Shown: positions 24,255 through 32,578 of the stretch, one piece after another
Layout: the number at the start of each line of letters is the position of its first letter
How positions within the stretch are numbered: the first letter of the stretch is position 1
Origin: Roseateles sp.
GTDB taxonomy: Bacteria; Pseudomonadota; Gammaproteobacteria; Burkholderiales; Burkholderiaceae_C
DNA length: 64,000 nucleotides
Direction of reading: 5' to 3'
Assembly (NCBI GenBank): GCA_016790285.1
Contig: JAEUPJ010000008.1
Span: 58,544 to 122,543, forward strand
The notes under the pieces: model-generated
The model's database searches: none
Told to the model about the DNA's origin: nothing
Seen by the model: only the letters and a program-made list of their open reading frames with translations
Translations under genes and position numbers: made by a program

Positions 24255-25373
24255 ATGGCAAGCGGCGGCAAAACCGGCAAGGCGGGCGGCTTCTGGCAGC
24301 GCCTCATCGGCCGGGTGGCCGAAGGCGCCGACGCGCCTGCACAACCGGGCATGGCCGACGACGCCCCGGCCGCGGCGCCACCCCCCAAGCCCGGCACCCC
24401 GCCGCCCGACCTGCGCGACTTCGACATCGGCGCCGAGATCGGCCGCGGCGCCATGGCCATCGTCTACAAGGCCACGCAGCGCTCCACGGGGCGGCAGGTG
24501 GCGATCAAGCGCCTGGCGCTCAGCCGCGAGTTCTCCACCGAAGACCTCGCCGACGTGCGCGAGCGCTTCATGCGCGAGGCGCGCGCCGCCGGGGCACTGG
24601 AGCACCCCGACATCCTCCAGGTGGTGGACGCCGGGCAGGAGGGCAACGACGCCTGGCTGGCGCTGGAGTATGTGCTCGGCCGGGACCTGAGCCTGTTCAC
24701 GAAGGCGGGCCAGCTGCTGCCGGTGCGCGAGGTGGTGCAGCTCGGCGCTCGCCTGGCCCGCGCGCTGCACTATGCGCACAGCCGCGGGGTTATCCACCGC
24801 GACATCAAGCCGGCCAACATCATGCTGGACCGGGTCAACGGCAAGCTCAAGCTGATGGACTTCGGCATCGCCCGGGTCGGCGACGGCAGCCGCACCCGCA
24901 CGGGGCTGGTGCTGGGCACGCCCTCCTTCATGTCGCCCGAGCAACTCGCCGGGCTGACCGTGGACGGCCGCAGCGACCTGTACTCGCTGGGCGTGCTGCT
25001 GTACCAATTGCTCACGGGCACGCTGCCGCACCAGAGCGACTCGATGGCGCGGCTGATGCAGCTCATCGCCACCGAGCCGGCGCCCGACGTGCGCACCCAC
25101 CGGCCCGGCCTGCCCGAATCGCTCGCCCTGGTGCTGGCCGTGGCGCTGGAAAAGCGCCCCGAGCTGCGCTACCCCTCGGGCGAGCAGATGGCGCGCGACC
25201 TGGACGCGGTGCTCGTCATGGACCTGCAGACAGAGCCCGCTGCGGCGCAAAGTGTCACGCCTGAGGACCCGGCCTTCGCACAAACACTGCGCTTGGCGCC
25301 AGGGGAAGCAGGGCAGAATCGCCCCTCCGCTGCCCTCGGCCCCCAGCCGCCAGACCCACGCCAAGCCTCATGA
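24255..25373 (+). CDS. Serine/threonine protein kinase (Hanks type, soluble)
   Basis: The 372-residue kinase has a Pro/Ala-rich N-terminus (1-53), a full kinase domain (about 55-320) and a variable tail without a transmembrane segment. Catalytic elements are intact: glycine loop IGRGAMAIVYKA (62-73), Lys85 in VAIKR, His181-Arg-Asp183 in IHRDIKPANIM, Asp202 in MDFGIA and an SPE motif. A second ATG 32 codons in could also serve as start. Its stop overlaps the start of the PP2C phosphatase gene, and an FHA gene follows. Known sets of this type form reversible Ser/Thr phosphorylation switches. Confidence 0.93.
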   Translation: MASGGKTGKAGGFWQRLIGRVAEGADAPAQPGMADDAPAAAPPPKPGTPPPDLRDFDIGAEIGRGAMAIVYKATQRSTGRQVAIKRLALSREFSTEDLADVRERFMREARAAGALEHPDILQVVDAGQEGNDAWLALEYVLGRDLSLFTKAGQLLPVREVVQLGARLARALHYAHSRGVIHRDIKPANIMLDRVNGKLKLMDFGIARVGDGSRTRTGLVLGTPSFMSPEQLAGLTVDGRSDLYSLGVLLYQLLTGTLPHQSDSMARLMQLIATEPAPDVRTHRPGLPESLALVLAVALEKRPELRYPSGEQMARDLDAVLVMDLQTEPAAAQSVTPEDPAFAQTLRLAPGEAGQNRPSAALGPQPPDPRQAS

Positions 25374-26179
25374 CCCTGGAGTTCTTCAGCGCCACCGACG
25401 TGGGACGTGCGCGCGACAACAACGAAGACTCGGTCGCCCTGGATGAGGCCGCCGGTCTGGCCGTGCTGGCCGACGGCATGGGCGGCTACAACGCGGGCGA
25501 AGTAGCCAGCCAGATGCTGACCAGCTTCGTCGCCTCCGAGCTCGGCCGCTGGCTGAAGGACGCCGGCCGCGAGGCCCGGGCCGGCGAGGTCAAGCGGGCC
25601 ATGGACATCTGCGTGGACAACGCCAACCGCGCCATCTTCAACGCCGCCAACACCAACCCGCGCTATGCCGGCATGGGCACGACGCTGGTGCTCGGCGTCT
25701 TCCGCCCCGAGGGCCTGTTGCTCGGCCACGTCGGCGACTCCCGCGCCTACCGCCTGCGCGCCGGGCGCCTGACCCAGATCACCCGCGACCATTCCCTGCT
25801 GCAGGAGCAGATCGACGCCGGCCTGCTGACCGTGGAGGAAGCCGCGTTTTCGAGCAACAAGAACCTCGTGACCCGGGCTGTGGGTGTCGAAGACACGGTG
25901 CTGATGGAGTTGCATCTGCACGAAGTCCAGCCCGGCGACACCTTCCTGATGTGCTCCGACGGCCTGTCCGACATGCTCGACGACGACAGCCTGACGAACC
26001 TGCTCAATGGCAATCAGGCGCTGCCCGAGGCAGCGCGCGCCCTGATCAACGCGGCGAATGACAGCGGCGGGCGCGATAACATCGCGGTCATCCTGGCCCG
26101 CGCCGAGGGCCGCCAACGTACCGAAGGACGGGGCTGGTGGCCCTTCGGTCGGCGAGGCGGCAAAGACTCCGTTGCCTGA
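25370..26179 (+). CDS. PP2C-family serine/threonine protein phosphatase
   Basis: The 269-residue phosphatase shows the PP2C metal motifs in order: RDNNEDS (about 15-21), LADGMGGYNAGE (about 34-45), LLGHVGDSRAYRL (about 117-129), CSDGLSDML and GGRDNIAVIL near the C-terminus. PP2C enzymes use two Mn or Mg ions to dephosphorylate Ser/Thr. The ATG overlaps the kinase stop (ATGA at 25370-25373), so kinase and phosphatase are made together. Confidence 0.94.
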   Translation: MTLEFFSATDVGRARDNNEDSVALDEAAGLAVLADGMGGYNAGEVASQMLTSFVASELGRWLKDAGREARAGEVKRAMDICVDNANRAIFNAANTNPRYAGMGTTLVLGVFRPEGLLLGHVGDSRAYRLRAGRLTQITRDHSLLQEQIDAGLLTVEEAAFSSNKNLVTRAVGVEDTVLMELHLHEVQPGDTFLMCSDGLSDMLDDDSLTNLLNGNQALPEAARALINAANDSGGRDNIAVILARAEGRQRTEGRGWWPFGRRGGKDSVA

Positions 26180-26215
26180 AAGTCGCGGCACGCACAACAG
26201 AACTTGAGGTCATAC

Positions 26216-26869
26216 ATGGGCAAACTGGTGGTTTCGCTCGACGGCGTGGTGATCAAGGAAGTCCAGATCACCAAAGACAAGACCACGCTCGGTCGGCGGC
26301 CGTACAACGACATCGTCATCGACAACCTCGCGGTGTCGGGTGAGCATGCAGTCCTGCAGATGGTGGGTGCCGACGTCTTCATCGAAGACCTCAACTCCAC
26401 CAACGGCACCTACATCAACGGCAAGGCCATCAAGAAACAGTTGCTCGCCGACAACGACACGGTCGAGATCGGCAAATACAAGATCAAGTTCCTGCTCAAC
26501 GACGGCGGGGACTACGAAAAGACGATGATCCTCAAGCCCGGCGCCGGCGCACCGCCGAACCTGGGCCTGACGTCCTCCTTCGGCACCCTGGGCAACGGTG
26601 CGGCCATCGGCCCGGCCTCCATCAAGGTGCTCACGGGCGCTGCCGCCGGGCGCGAGGTGGCGCTCACCAAGGTCGTCACGACGCTGGGCAAGCCGGGCGT
26701 GCAGGTGGCCTCCATCACCAAGCGCCCCACCGGCTACGTCTTCGCCCACGTGGAAGGCGGCTCCCGCCCCAGCGTCAACGGCATCCCGCTGACGGGCGAA
26801 TCGATTGCATTGCGCACCGGCGACCTGATCGAGCTGGCGGGCACGCAGATGCAATTCATCCAGGGTTGA
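26216..26869 (+). CDS. FHA-domain phosphopeptide-binding protein
   Basis: The 217-residue protein carries an N-terminal FHA domain (about 1-95) with the phosphothreonine-binding residues GRRPYND, the Ser/His of SGEHAV and DLNSTNGTYING. A second beta-rich region (about 140-217) looks like a degenerate FHA domain that retains a VNGIPL turn but lacks the key Arg/Ser. A GAGG ribosome site fixes the start at 26216. With the upstream kinase and phosphatase it probably reads out phosphorylation. No type VI secretion core genes lie nearby. Confidence 0.9.
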   Translation: MGKLVVSLDGVVIKEVQITKDKTTLGRRPYNDIVIDNLAVSGEHAVLQMVGADVFIEDLNSTNGTYINGKAIKKQLLADNDTVEIGKYKIKFLLNDGGDYEKTMILKPGAGAPPNLGLTSSFGTLGNGAAIGPASIKVLTGAAAGREVALTKVVTTLGKPGVQVASITKRPTGYVFAHVEGGSRPSVNGIPLTGESIALRTGDLIELAGTQMQFIQG

Positions 26870-26875
26870 CGCCTA

Positions 26876-26957
26876 CCCCCGACCGGCTTCGCCGGCCCCT
26901 CTCGAGGGGGCACTCTCGCCCGCCCGGCAAGGCCGGATCGGCGAGGGTCGCTGGGTA
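26876..26957. repeat. GC-rich intergenic hairpin repeat, type B (single copy)
   Basis: This block holds ACCGGCTTCGCCGGC, a CCCCTCTCGAGGGGG hairpin and a CGGCAAGGCCGGATCGGCGAGG segment ending GTCGCTGG. Order and sequence match the start of the element at 36459-36540. It fills most of the gap after the FHA gene and may act as a transcript end. Confidence 0.6.
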
Positions 26958-27104
26958 ACCCGCCAGCCTCGCGAACCGTGTGATTTCCTCACGCATGGTG
27001 CGCTACCAACCCGGTATTACGACCGTCTGACTGATCAGGTAGGTGCGTACATTCTTGGCTCCGCCCCGCCTGACGCGTGGCACCCTTTCCAAGCCACGCA
27101 CTGC

Positions 27105-27890
27105 ATGAACATCCGCGTCCTGGGCTGCTCCGGCGCCATTGCCGCCGGCTACAAGACCACCGCCTTCCTGCTGGACGACGATGTCCTCATCGACGCCGGC
27201 ACGGGCGTGGGCGACCTGCCGCTGGATGCCCTGGCCGCCATCGACCACATCCTGCTCAGCCATTCCCACCTGGACCACGTGCTGGGCATCCCGCTGCTGG
27301 CCGACGCCGTGCTGCGCCTGCGCGTGGCCGCCGGCCGCCCCCCCATCCAGGTGCACGCCCTGCCGGAGACCCTGCAGGCCCTGCGCCAGCACATCTTCAA
27401 CGGCATCATCTGGCCCGACTTCACCGCCCTGCCGACCGCCGAGGCACCGGTACTGTCGCTGCACCCCTTCCAGATCGGTGAGCGCCTGGCGCTGGGTGGC
27501 CGCTTCATCGAAGTGCTGCCCGCCGCGCACACCGTGCCGGCCGTCGGTTTCGCGGTCGACGCCGGCCCGGCGGCTGATCACGCGCATTGGGTGTTCACCG
27601 GCGACACCGGCCCGAACCCGGCACTCTGGCACCGGCTGGCCACGATGCGGCTGTCGCACCTGGTCATCGAAACCGCCTTCAGCGACGACGAAGCCGAGGT
27701 CGCCCACGTCAGCCAGCACCTGTGCCCGGCCGACCTGGGCCACGAGCTCGCCCAACTGGGCGGCAGCGTGGACGTGCGCATCACCCACATCAAGCCCGGC
27801 GAGGTCGAGGCCGTCATGGCCGGCGTGCAGGCGCTGGACAGCCCGCACCGCATCAGCGCGCTGCAGGCCGGGCAGGTGATGCCGCTTTGA
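27105..27890 (+). CDS. Metallo-beta-lactamase-fold phosphodiesterase, class II cAMP-PDE-like
   Basis: The 261-residue protein has a metallo-beta-lactamase fold with metal motif HSHLDH (residues 53-58), further His in PAAHTVP, the Asp of FTGDTGPNP and a late His in ITHIKPGE. The N-terminal VLGCSGAIAAGYKTTAFLL and the overall layout match class II cyclic-nucleotide phosphodiesterases, which open cAMP. An alternative is another hydrolase of the same fold. Two class III cyclase homologues lie 25 kb away in this window. A terminator follows at 27911. Confidence 0.8.
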   Translation: MNIRVLGCSGAIAAGYKTTAFLLDDDVLIDAGTGVGDLPLDALAAIDHILLSHSHLDHVLGIPLLADAVLRLRVAAGRPPIQVHALPETLQALRQHIFNGIIWPDFTALPTAEAPVLSLHPFQIGERLALGGRFIEVLPAAHTVPAVGFAVDAGPAADHAHWVFTGDTGPNPALWHRLATMRLSHLVIETAFSDDEAEVAHVSQHLCPADLGHELAQLGGSVDVRITHIKPGEVEAVMAGVQALDSPHRISALQAGQVMPL

Positions 27891-27910
27891 CGGCCCCACC
27901 ACCAGCCACC

Positions 27911-27934
27911 AGGCGCCCGCGGGCGCCTTTTTTT
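27911..27934 (+). terminator. Rho-independent terminator after the phosphodiesterase gene
   Basis: The palindrome AGGCGCCCGCGGGCGCCT (27911-27928) is followed by a run of T to 27934. It insulates the phosphodiesterase gene from the pilA promoter region. Confidence 0.85.
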
Positions 27935-28064
27935 CGCCTGACGTTTCTTGCCCGGCATGCTGCCGGTGACACAACGCGTCGGTCGAAAGTGACCATTTTT
28001 GTCAGCGATCGACGGACTGGACCCCTGCGCGTGTGCTTTTCCACGGATCCACCGCCCTGAAAAG

Positions 28065-28082
28065 CTGGCACGCCACCTGCAT
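28065..28082 (+). promoter_or_regulatory. Sigma-54 promoter of pilA
   Basis: CTGGCACGCCACCTGCAT has the -24 GG (28067-28068) and -12 GC (28079-28080) with the required ten bases between. It matches the YTGGCACGNNNNTTGCW consensus at all but one position. It lies 48 bases before the pilin ATG. By established knowledge, type IV pilin genes in many proteobacteria use sigma-54 with the PilS/PilR system; no PilR site was looked for in detail. Confidence 0.85.
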
Positions 28083-28129
28083 TCAAGGAGACTGTCCCCC
28101 CACCCAACCCCCCTCGCTGGAGTTTTGAC

Positions 28130-28588
28130 ATGAACCTGAAAGCACGCGCCCAACAAGGCTTCACCCTGATCGAACTGATGATCGTCGTGGCCATCATCGG
28201 CATCCTGGCTGCTGTGGCCATTCCGCAGTACAAGGACTACACCGCCAAGGCCAAGGCCGGCAACGCGCTGAGCTCGGTCGACTCCCTGAAAACCGCCGTG
28301 GCACTGTGCGCCCAGGAAACGGGCGACGTCGCCCAGTGCGACCAGAACTCCAATGGCATCCCCCCCAATGCTTCGTTCAAGGCTACGAAGGAAGTTGCCT
28401 CTGTCACCGTCACCGATGGCGTCATCAAGGCCACGCTGCAGGCCTCCTCTGAAGTGGGCAACGACCTGGGCGGCAAGTACATCCAGTGGGAACCGTCCAT
28501 CGGCACGACCGGCATCACCTGGATCATCACGACCGACGTGGCGGCTGGCGCCATCAAGGACTCGATCATCAAGAACTCGAAGTCCTGA
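28130..28588 (+). CDS. pilA: Type IV major pilin
   Basis: The 152-residue prepilin has a short basic leader cut after Gly10, giving mature [17 protein letters not shown] with Glu5 of the mature chain, the PilD signature. The hydrophobic helix continues to about residue 34. Cys60 and Cys70 could form a small disulfide loop. The protein ends in Ser (KNSKS), which is notable because some pilins are glycosylated on a C-terminal Ser. It is driven by a sigma-54 promoter and closed by a terminator, and a putative glycosylation module lies directly downstream. Confidence 0.95.
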   Translation: MNLKARAQQGFTLIELMIVVAIIGILAAVAIPQYKDYTAKAKAGNALSSVDSLKTAVALCAQETGDVAQCDQNSNGIPPNASFKATKEVASVTVTDGVIKATLQASSEVGNDLGGKYIQWEPSIGTTGITWIITTDVAAGAIKDSIIKNSKS

Positions 28589-28608
28589 TCAAGGCTGACG
28601 CCGTCAGA

Positions 28609-28633
28609 CAAAGGGGCCTTCGGGCCCCTTTTT
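28609..28633 (+). terminator. Rho-independent terminator after pilA
   Basis: An 8-bp stem AAGGGGCC/GGCCCCTT (28611-28618 with 28623-28630) with a TTCG tetraloop runs into a T-rich end. TTCG loops are very stable. It should limit pilA read-through into the downstream membrane-protein genes. Confidence 0.88.
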
Positions 28634-28708
28634 GCTTGGCACGTGGCCACATGGGCGAGGTGGACGTCGCCACCTCGGCCACCTGCGCAACAATGGCTTC
28701 CTACCCCG

Positions 28709-30583
28709 ATGACGACGCCTCATCACCTCGCGGCCCGAAACGTCCTGATTCCGTTCGCCATCGCGCTGCTTTTGCTGGCGCGCCCCTACGAAGGCATCGA
28801 CAGGGACGATGCGCTGTACCTGGGCCAGGTTCTGCAAAGCGCGTCCCAGCCGCAGCTCGGCGCCGACCTCTTCTTTGCCAGCGGCTCCCAGAACGACTAC
28901 GCCCTCTACGCTCGCCTTCTGGCGCCGCTGTATGAGGCATTTGGCATTGCAGCCACACACATGGGCCTGCTGGGCCTGAGCTGGCTGGCGACGCTGGCCA
29001 CTCTGCTGCACTTGCAGCGGCGCCTGGGCGTCGAGGACGCGCACTTGCGATTGCTCGGCCTCGTGTGCCTCGTTGCAGCCAGCCCCTTTTATGGCGGCCT
29101 GCGCAAGTTCGGCGTGCTTGAACCCTTCCTGACAGCGCGTACGCTGGCAGAACCCCTCGTCGTCGGCAGCCTCGCGCTGCTGTCCATGCGCCGGCTGGGC
29201 GCGGCGGTCGCACTGCAGCTGGCTGCCGCGCTCCTGCATCCCTTGATGGCACTGCCGGCGCTGCTGATGACTTGGTTGCTCGCTGTCGCGCGCAATCGTC
29301 GCTGGCTTGCCCTGGCAGCAGCTCCGATCGTGCTGCTCGTGCTGGCTGCGCTGGGCATGGCGCCCGAACGATTGATCCAGCGCTATGACACCGCCTGGTG
29401 GGACCTGGTGGCCACCCGCAATGCCCAGGTGGTTCTGGGCCATTGGACGTTGCCCGACTGGCTGACCGTCGCCACCGACGCGCTGCTCGTGGCGCTCGCC
29501 GCGCTGGCACCGCAGCTCGCTGGTGGGCGCCGGGTGCTGCTCGCCCTGCTTGCTGCAAGCGGCCTGCTGCTGACGGTCAACTTGCTGGGCACAGACCTGT
29601 GGCAGGCCGTCTTCATCACGCAGCTTCAGCCCTGGCGTAGCCTCGGGCTGCTGCATCTGGCCGCCTGGGTGCTGACGCCCTTCGTGCTCTGGCACACCTG
29701 GCAACGCGGCCCGATGGGGCGTCTGTGCGCTGCGGCGCTGGCCCTTGCTCAGGTGAGCAGTCATGCTGGCAGCAGCTACGGGCTCCCGATCCTCTTCGTT
29801 TGGGCGCTGTGTCAGGTGGCCGCTGTGCGCGGGTTGATGGCGACGCCAGCCATGTACCGCCTCGCCCTCGGCGCCAGCGCGCTGGGCGCCTTGGCACTCA
29901 GCTGCGCCGACGTGCTGGCCCGACTGGAACGCCTGCATTGGCACCCGACGGTGTCGCTGGCTCTGGACGAAGCGAGCCGCATTGCCACGGAGCCCCTCAT
30001 CGCCCTGACCTTGGCGGGCCTTGTGCTGTGGGGCGCGGCCCGGCACGCTGCTGCGCGGCGGCTGGGTTGGGGATTGGGACTCGCGCTTCTGGTGTTTGCC
30101 GCTGCCCATTGGGATCGCCGGGATGCACTGGCGCGCGCGGTGGAGCAGCCGCCAGAACCGCGCCCCTTCCAGGATGTGGTGCCGCCTGACGCCTCCGTCT
30201 ACTGGCCCGAGCATCTCGCAGCCGTGTGGGGCCTGCTTCAGCGCGCCAGCCATTTCGACGAACAACAAGGTGCGGGCCTGCTCTTCAACCGGGCCACCGC
30301 GGAAGGCTTTCGAGCGCGCCGTGCGCTGTATGGGCCCATCATCGAAGCGCGCGACCAATGCCGAATGGGCGTTGCACTATCGCGCGGCTCGGCGTCCCAA
30401 CTGGCCGCCTGCGACCAGCCCAGCCCTGGCGCGCTTGCCGTCCTCTGCCAGGGCACCGACCGGCCCGATTTCCTCGTCTTCGCGCAGCCGCTCTCGCCGC
30501 CACCGCTGCGCACGTGGACCGTCGGCACCGCGCACTACCACCTCTATGCCTGCACCCAGTTCCAGCCGCCCGCCACGCGCTGA
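28709..30583 (+). CDS. Polytopic membrane protein, possible GT-C-type glycosyltransferase
   Basis: The 624-residue protein has about 11-12 hydrophobic segments over residues 8-480 and a soluble C-terminal region. Just after the first segment is an acidic loop (EGIDRDDALYLGQ), the place where GT-C glycosyltransferases carry their catalytic acidic pair. I do not recognise a named family, so the GT-C idea is inference from topology and from neighbours (GtrA-like, flavoenzyme, O-antigen-ligase-like). The ATG at 28709 is followed at once by the first membrane segment; an ATG 66 bases upstream in frame is also possible. Codon choice is slightly less GC-biased than the next genes. It overlaps the GtrA-like gene by 38 bases. 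Confidence 0.6.
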   Translation: MTTPHHLAARNVLIPFAIALLLLARPYEGIDRDDALYLGQVLQSASQPQLGADLFFASGSQNDYALYARLLAPLYEAFGIAATHMGLLGLSWLATLATLLHLQRRLGVEDAHLRLLGLVCLVAASPFYGGLRKFGVLEPFLTARTLAEPLVVGSLALLSMRRLGAAVALQLAAALLHPLMALPALLMTWLLAVARNRRWLALAAAPIVLLVLAALGMAPERLIQRYDTAWWDLVATRNAQVVLGHWTLPDWLTVATDALLVALAALAPQLAGGRRVLLALLAASGLLLTVNLLGTDLWQAVFITQLQPWRSLGLLHLAAWVLTPFVLWHTWQRGPMGRLCAAALALAQVSSHAGSSYGLPILFVWALCQVAAVRGLMATPAMYRLALGASALGALALSCADVLARLERLHWHPTVSLALDEASRIATEPLIALTLAGLVLWGAARHAAARRLGWGLGLALLVFAAAHWDRRDALARAVEQPPEPRPFQDVVPPDASVYWPEHLAAVWGLLQRASHFDEQQGAGLLFNRATAEGFRARRALYGPIIEARDQCRMGVALSRGSASQLAACDQPSPGALAVLCQGTDRPDFLVFAQPLSPPPLRTWTVGTAHYHLYACTQFQPPATR

Positions 30584-30989
30584 GCGAGCCGCCGTCGGGC
30601 GGGAGTTCGGGCTGTACCTGCTGGCCAGCGCCGCCGCCCTGGCACTGGACACTTCCACGCTGACCCTGGGTCTTGCCCTGGGCCTGTCGCTGCCGCTGGC
30701 GGCGAGTGCGGGCTTCCTGCTCGGGTTGCTGCTGATCTACACCCTGAGCACCGGGCACATCTTCCAGCGTCATCGGCTGGCGAGCCGCCGCGCCGAGTTC
30801 CTGGGGTTTGCTGCCATCGGCCTGGCGGGCCTGGCGGCCACCCAGGGTCTGCTTTGGCTTGCCACTGGCACGTTGGGTCTGGCCGTGCTGCCGGCCAAAG
30901 CCCTGAGCGCAGGAGGCGTGTTCATGCTGAACTTCACCCTTCGCAAATGGCTCCTCTTCATGCGGCCGGCTGAAACCAACCTCACCTGA
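30546..30989 (+). CDS. GtrA-like family membrane protein
   Basis: The 147-residue protein has four transmembrane segments and the typical GtrA ending [13 protein letters not shown]. GtrA-like proteins are thought to flip polyprenyl-phosphate-linked sugars across the inner membrane. The ATG at 30546 lies inside the end of the preceding gene in another frame, a 38-base overlap, and the stop overlaps the next ATG (TGATG at 30987-30991). This tight packing marks an operon with the genes on both sides. Confidence 0.75.
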   Translation: MPAPSSSRPPRAERAAVGREFGLYLLASAAALALDTSTLTLGLALGLSLPLAASAGFLLGLLLIYTLSTGHIFQRHRLASRRAEFLGFAAIGLAGLAATQGLLWLATGTLGLAVLPAKALSAGGVFMLNFTLRKWLLFMRPAETNLT

Positions 30990-32551
30990 TGCCCAGCACT
31001 CTCATCATCGGCGCCGGCCCGGCCGGCCTCACCGCGGGCCTGGAGCTGCTGCGCGCCGGCTACCCGCACGTCACGCTGCTCGAGGCGAGCGACGCCATCG
31101 GCGGCATCTCCCGCACCGTCACCTACAAGGGCAACCGCATCGACATCGGCGGCCACCGCTTCTTCTCCAAGTCCGACTGGGTGATGGACTGGTGGCGCGA
31201 CGTGCTGCCCGTGGCGCGCCCGAGCGGCGGCGGCGATGCGCGCCTGGCCTACCAGGGCCAGCAGCGCCTGCTCGGCGCCAGCCAGGCCACGGCCAGCGAG
31301 GCCGACGACGCCGTCTTGCTCGTGCGCAGCCGCCAGTCGCGCATCTACTTCGGCGGCCAGTTCTTCGACTACCCGCTCAAGCCCGGCCCCGACCTCGTGC
31401 GCAAGATGGGCGTCGGGCGCTGCCTGCAGTTCGCCGGCAGCTATGTGGCCGCGGCCGCGCGCCCGATCCGGCCCGAGCGCACGCTGGAAGACTTCTTCAT
31501 CAACCGCTTCGGCCGCCAGCTCTACCTGCAGTTCTTCAAGGACTACACCGAGAAGGTCTGGGGCGTGCCCTGCCGCGACATCAGTGCCGACTGGGGCGCC
31601 CAGCGAATCAAGAGCCTGTCCATCGGCACCGCCGCGCGGCAGGCGCTCAAGAAGCTCGTCACCGGCTCGGCGGGCACCGAGCAGACGTCGCTGATCGAGA
31701 GTTTTCTCTACCCCAAGTACGGCCCCGGCCAGATGTGGGAGGCAGCTGCCGCCGAGTTCGAGCGGCGCGGCGGGCGGCTGCTGCGCGGCTGGACGGTGGA
31801 CGAGATCCACCGGCGCGAGCACCTCGTGGAGCGTGTCGTTGCGCGCGACGCGCACGGCCAGCGCCAGAGCTTCGACGCGAGCGCCGTCGTCTCCACCATG
31901 CCCATCCGCGAGCTCGCCCAGGCACTGCGCCCGGCCCCGGACGCGCCCGCACTGGCCATCGCCGCGGGGCTGGAGTACCGCGACTTCATCACCGTCGGGC
32001 TGCTGTACCGGCGCATGTCGCCCCAGGTCGCCGGCGGCGCGCGGCATGTGAGCGACAACTGGATCTACATCCAGGAGCCCGGCGTGAAGGTCGGCCGCGT
32101 GCAGGTCTTCAACAACTGGAGCCCCCACCTCGTGGCCGACCCCGACACCGTCTGGCTGGGCCTGGAGTTCTTCGCCCGCGACGACGACGCGCTGTGGGCG
32201 ATGAGCGAGGACGCCCTGAAGGCCCTGGCCGTGCGCGAGATGCAGCAGTTGGGCCTCGCCGACGAGGGCGAGCTGCTGGACGCCACCGTGCTGCGCCAGC
32301 CCAAGGCCTACCCGGGCTACTTCGGCGCGGCCTTCCAGCGCTTTGACGAGCTGCGCGGCTGGCTGGACGGCCTGTCCAACCTCTACCTGTGCGGCCGCAA
32401 CGGCATGCACCGCTACAACAACCAGGACCACTCCATGCTGTCCGCGCGCCTGGCCGCCCAGGCCATCCTGAACGGCGGCGCGGGGCGCGAGGCGATCTGG
32501 GCCGTCAACATCGACGACGACTACCACGAGGAAGCGCCGACGAAGAACTGA
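30989..32551 (+). CDS. NAD(P)/FAD-dependent oxidoreductase, UDP-galactopyranose-mutase/amine-oxidase-like
   Basis: The 520-residue flavoprotein begins with the FAD-binding Rossmann motif [16 protein letters not shown], then [22 protein letters not shown], as in protoporphyrinogen-oxidase and UDP-galactopyranose-mutase-like enzymes. It ends in [20 protein letters not shown], the C-terminal FAD contact. Such enzymes beside polyprenyl-sugar genes are expected to modify a sugar nucleotide or lipid-linked sugar; the true substrate is unknown. It is coupled to the GtrA-like gene, and 27 bases separate it from the ligase gene. Confidence 0.8.
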   Translation: MPSTLIIGAGPAGLTAGLELLRAGYPHVTLLEASDAIGGISRTVTYKGNRIDIGGHRFFSKSDWVMDWWRDVLPVARPSGGGDARLAYQGQQRLLGASQATASEADDAVLLVRSRQSRIYFGGQFFDYPLKPGPDLVRKMGVGRCLQFAGSYVAAAARPIRPERTLEDFFINRFGRQLYLQFFKDYTEKVWGVPCRDISADWGAQRIKSLSIGTAARQALKKLVTGSAGTEQTSLIESFLYPKYGPGQMWEAAAAEFERRGGRLLRGWTVDEIHRREHLVERVVARDAHGQRQSFDASAVVSTMPIRELAQALRPAPDAPALAIAAGLEYRDFITVGLLYRRMSPQVAGGARHVSDNWIYIQEPGVKVGRVQVFNNWSPHLVADPDTVWLGLEFFARDDDALWAMSEDALKALAVREMQQLGLADEGELLDATVLRQPKAYPGYFGAAFQRFDELRGWLDGLSNLYLCGRNGMHRYNNQDHSMLSARLAAQAILNGGAGREAIWAVNIDDDYHEEAPTKN

Positions 32552-32578
32552 AGGCCACGCGTGCCATGATGCGCGCCC

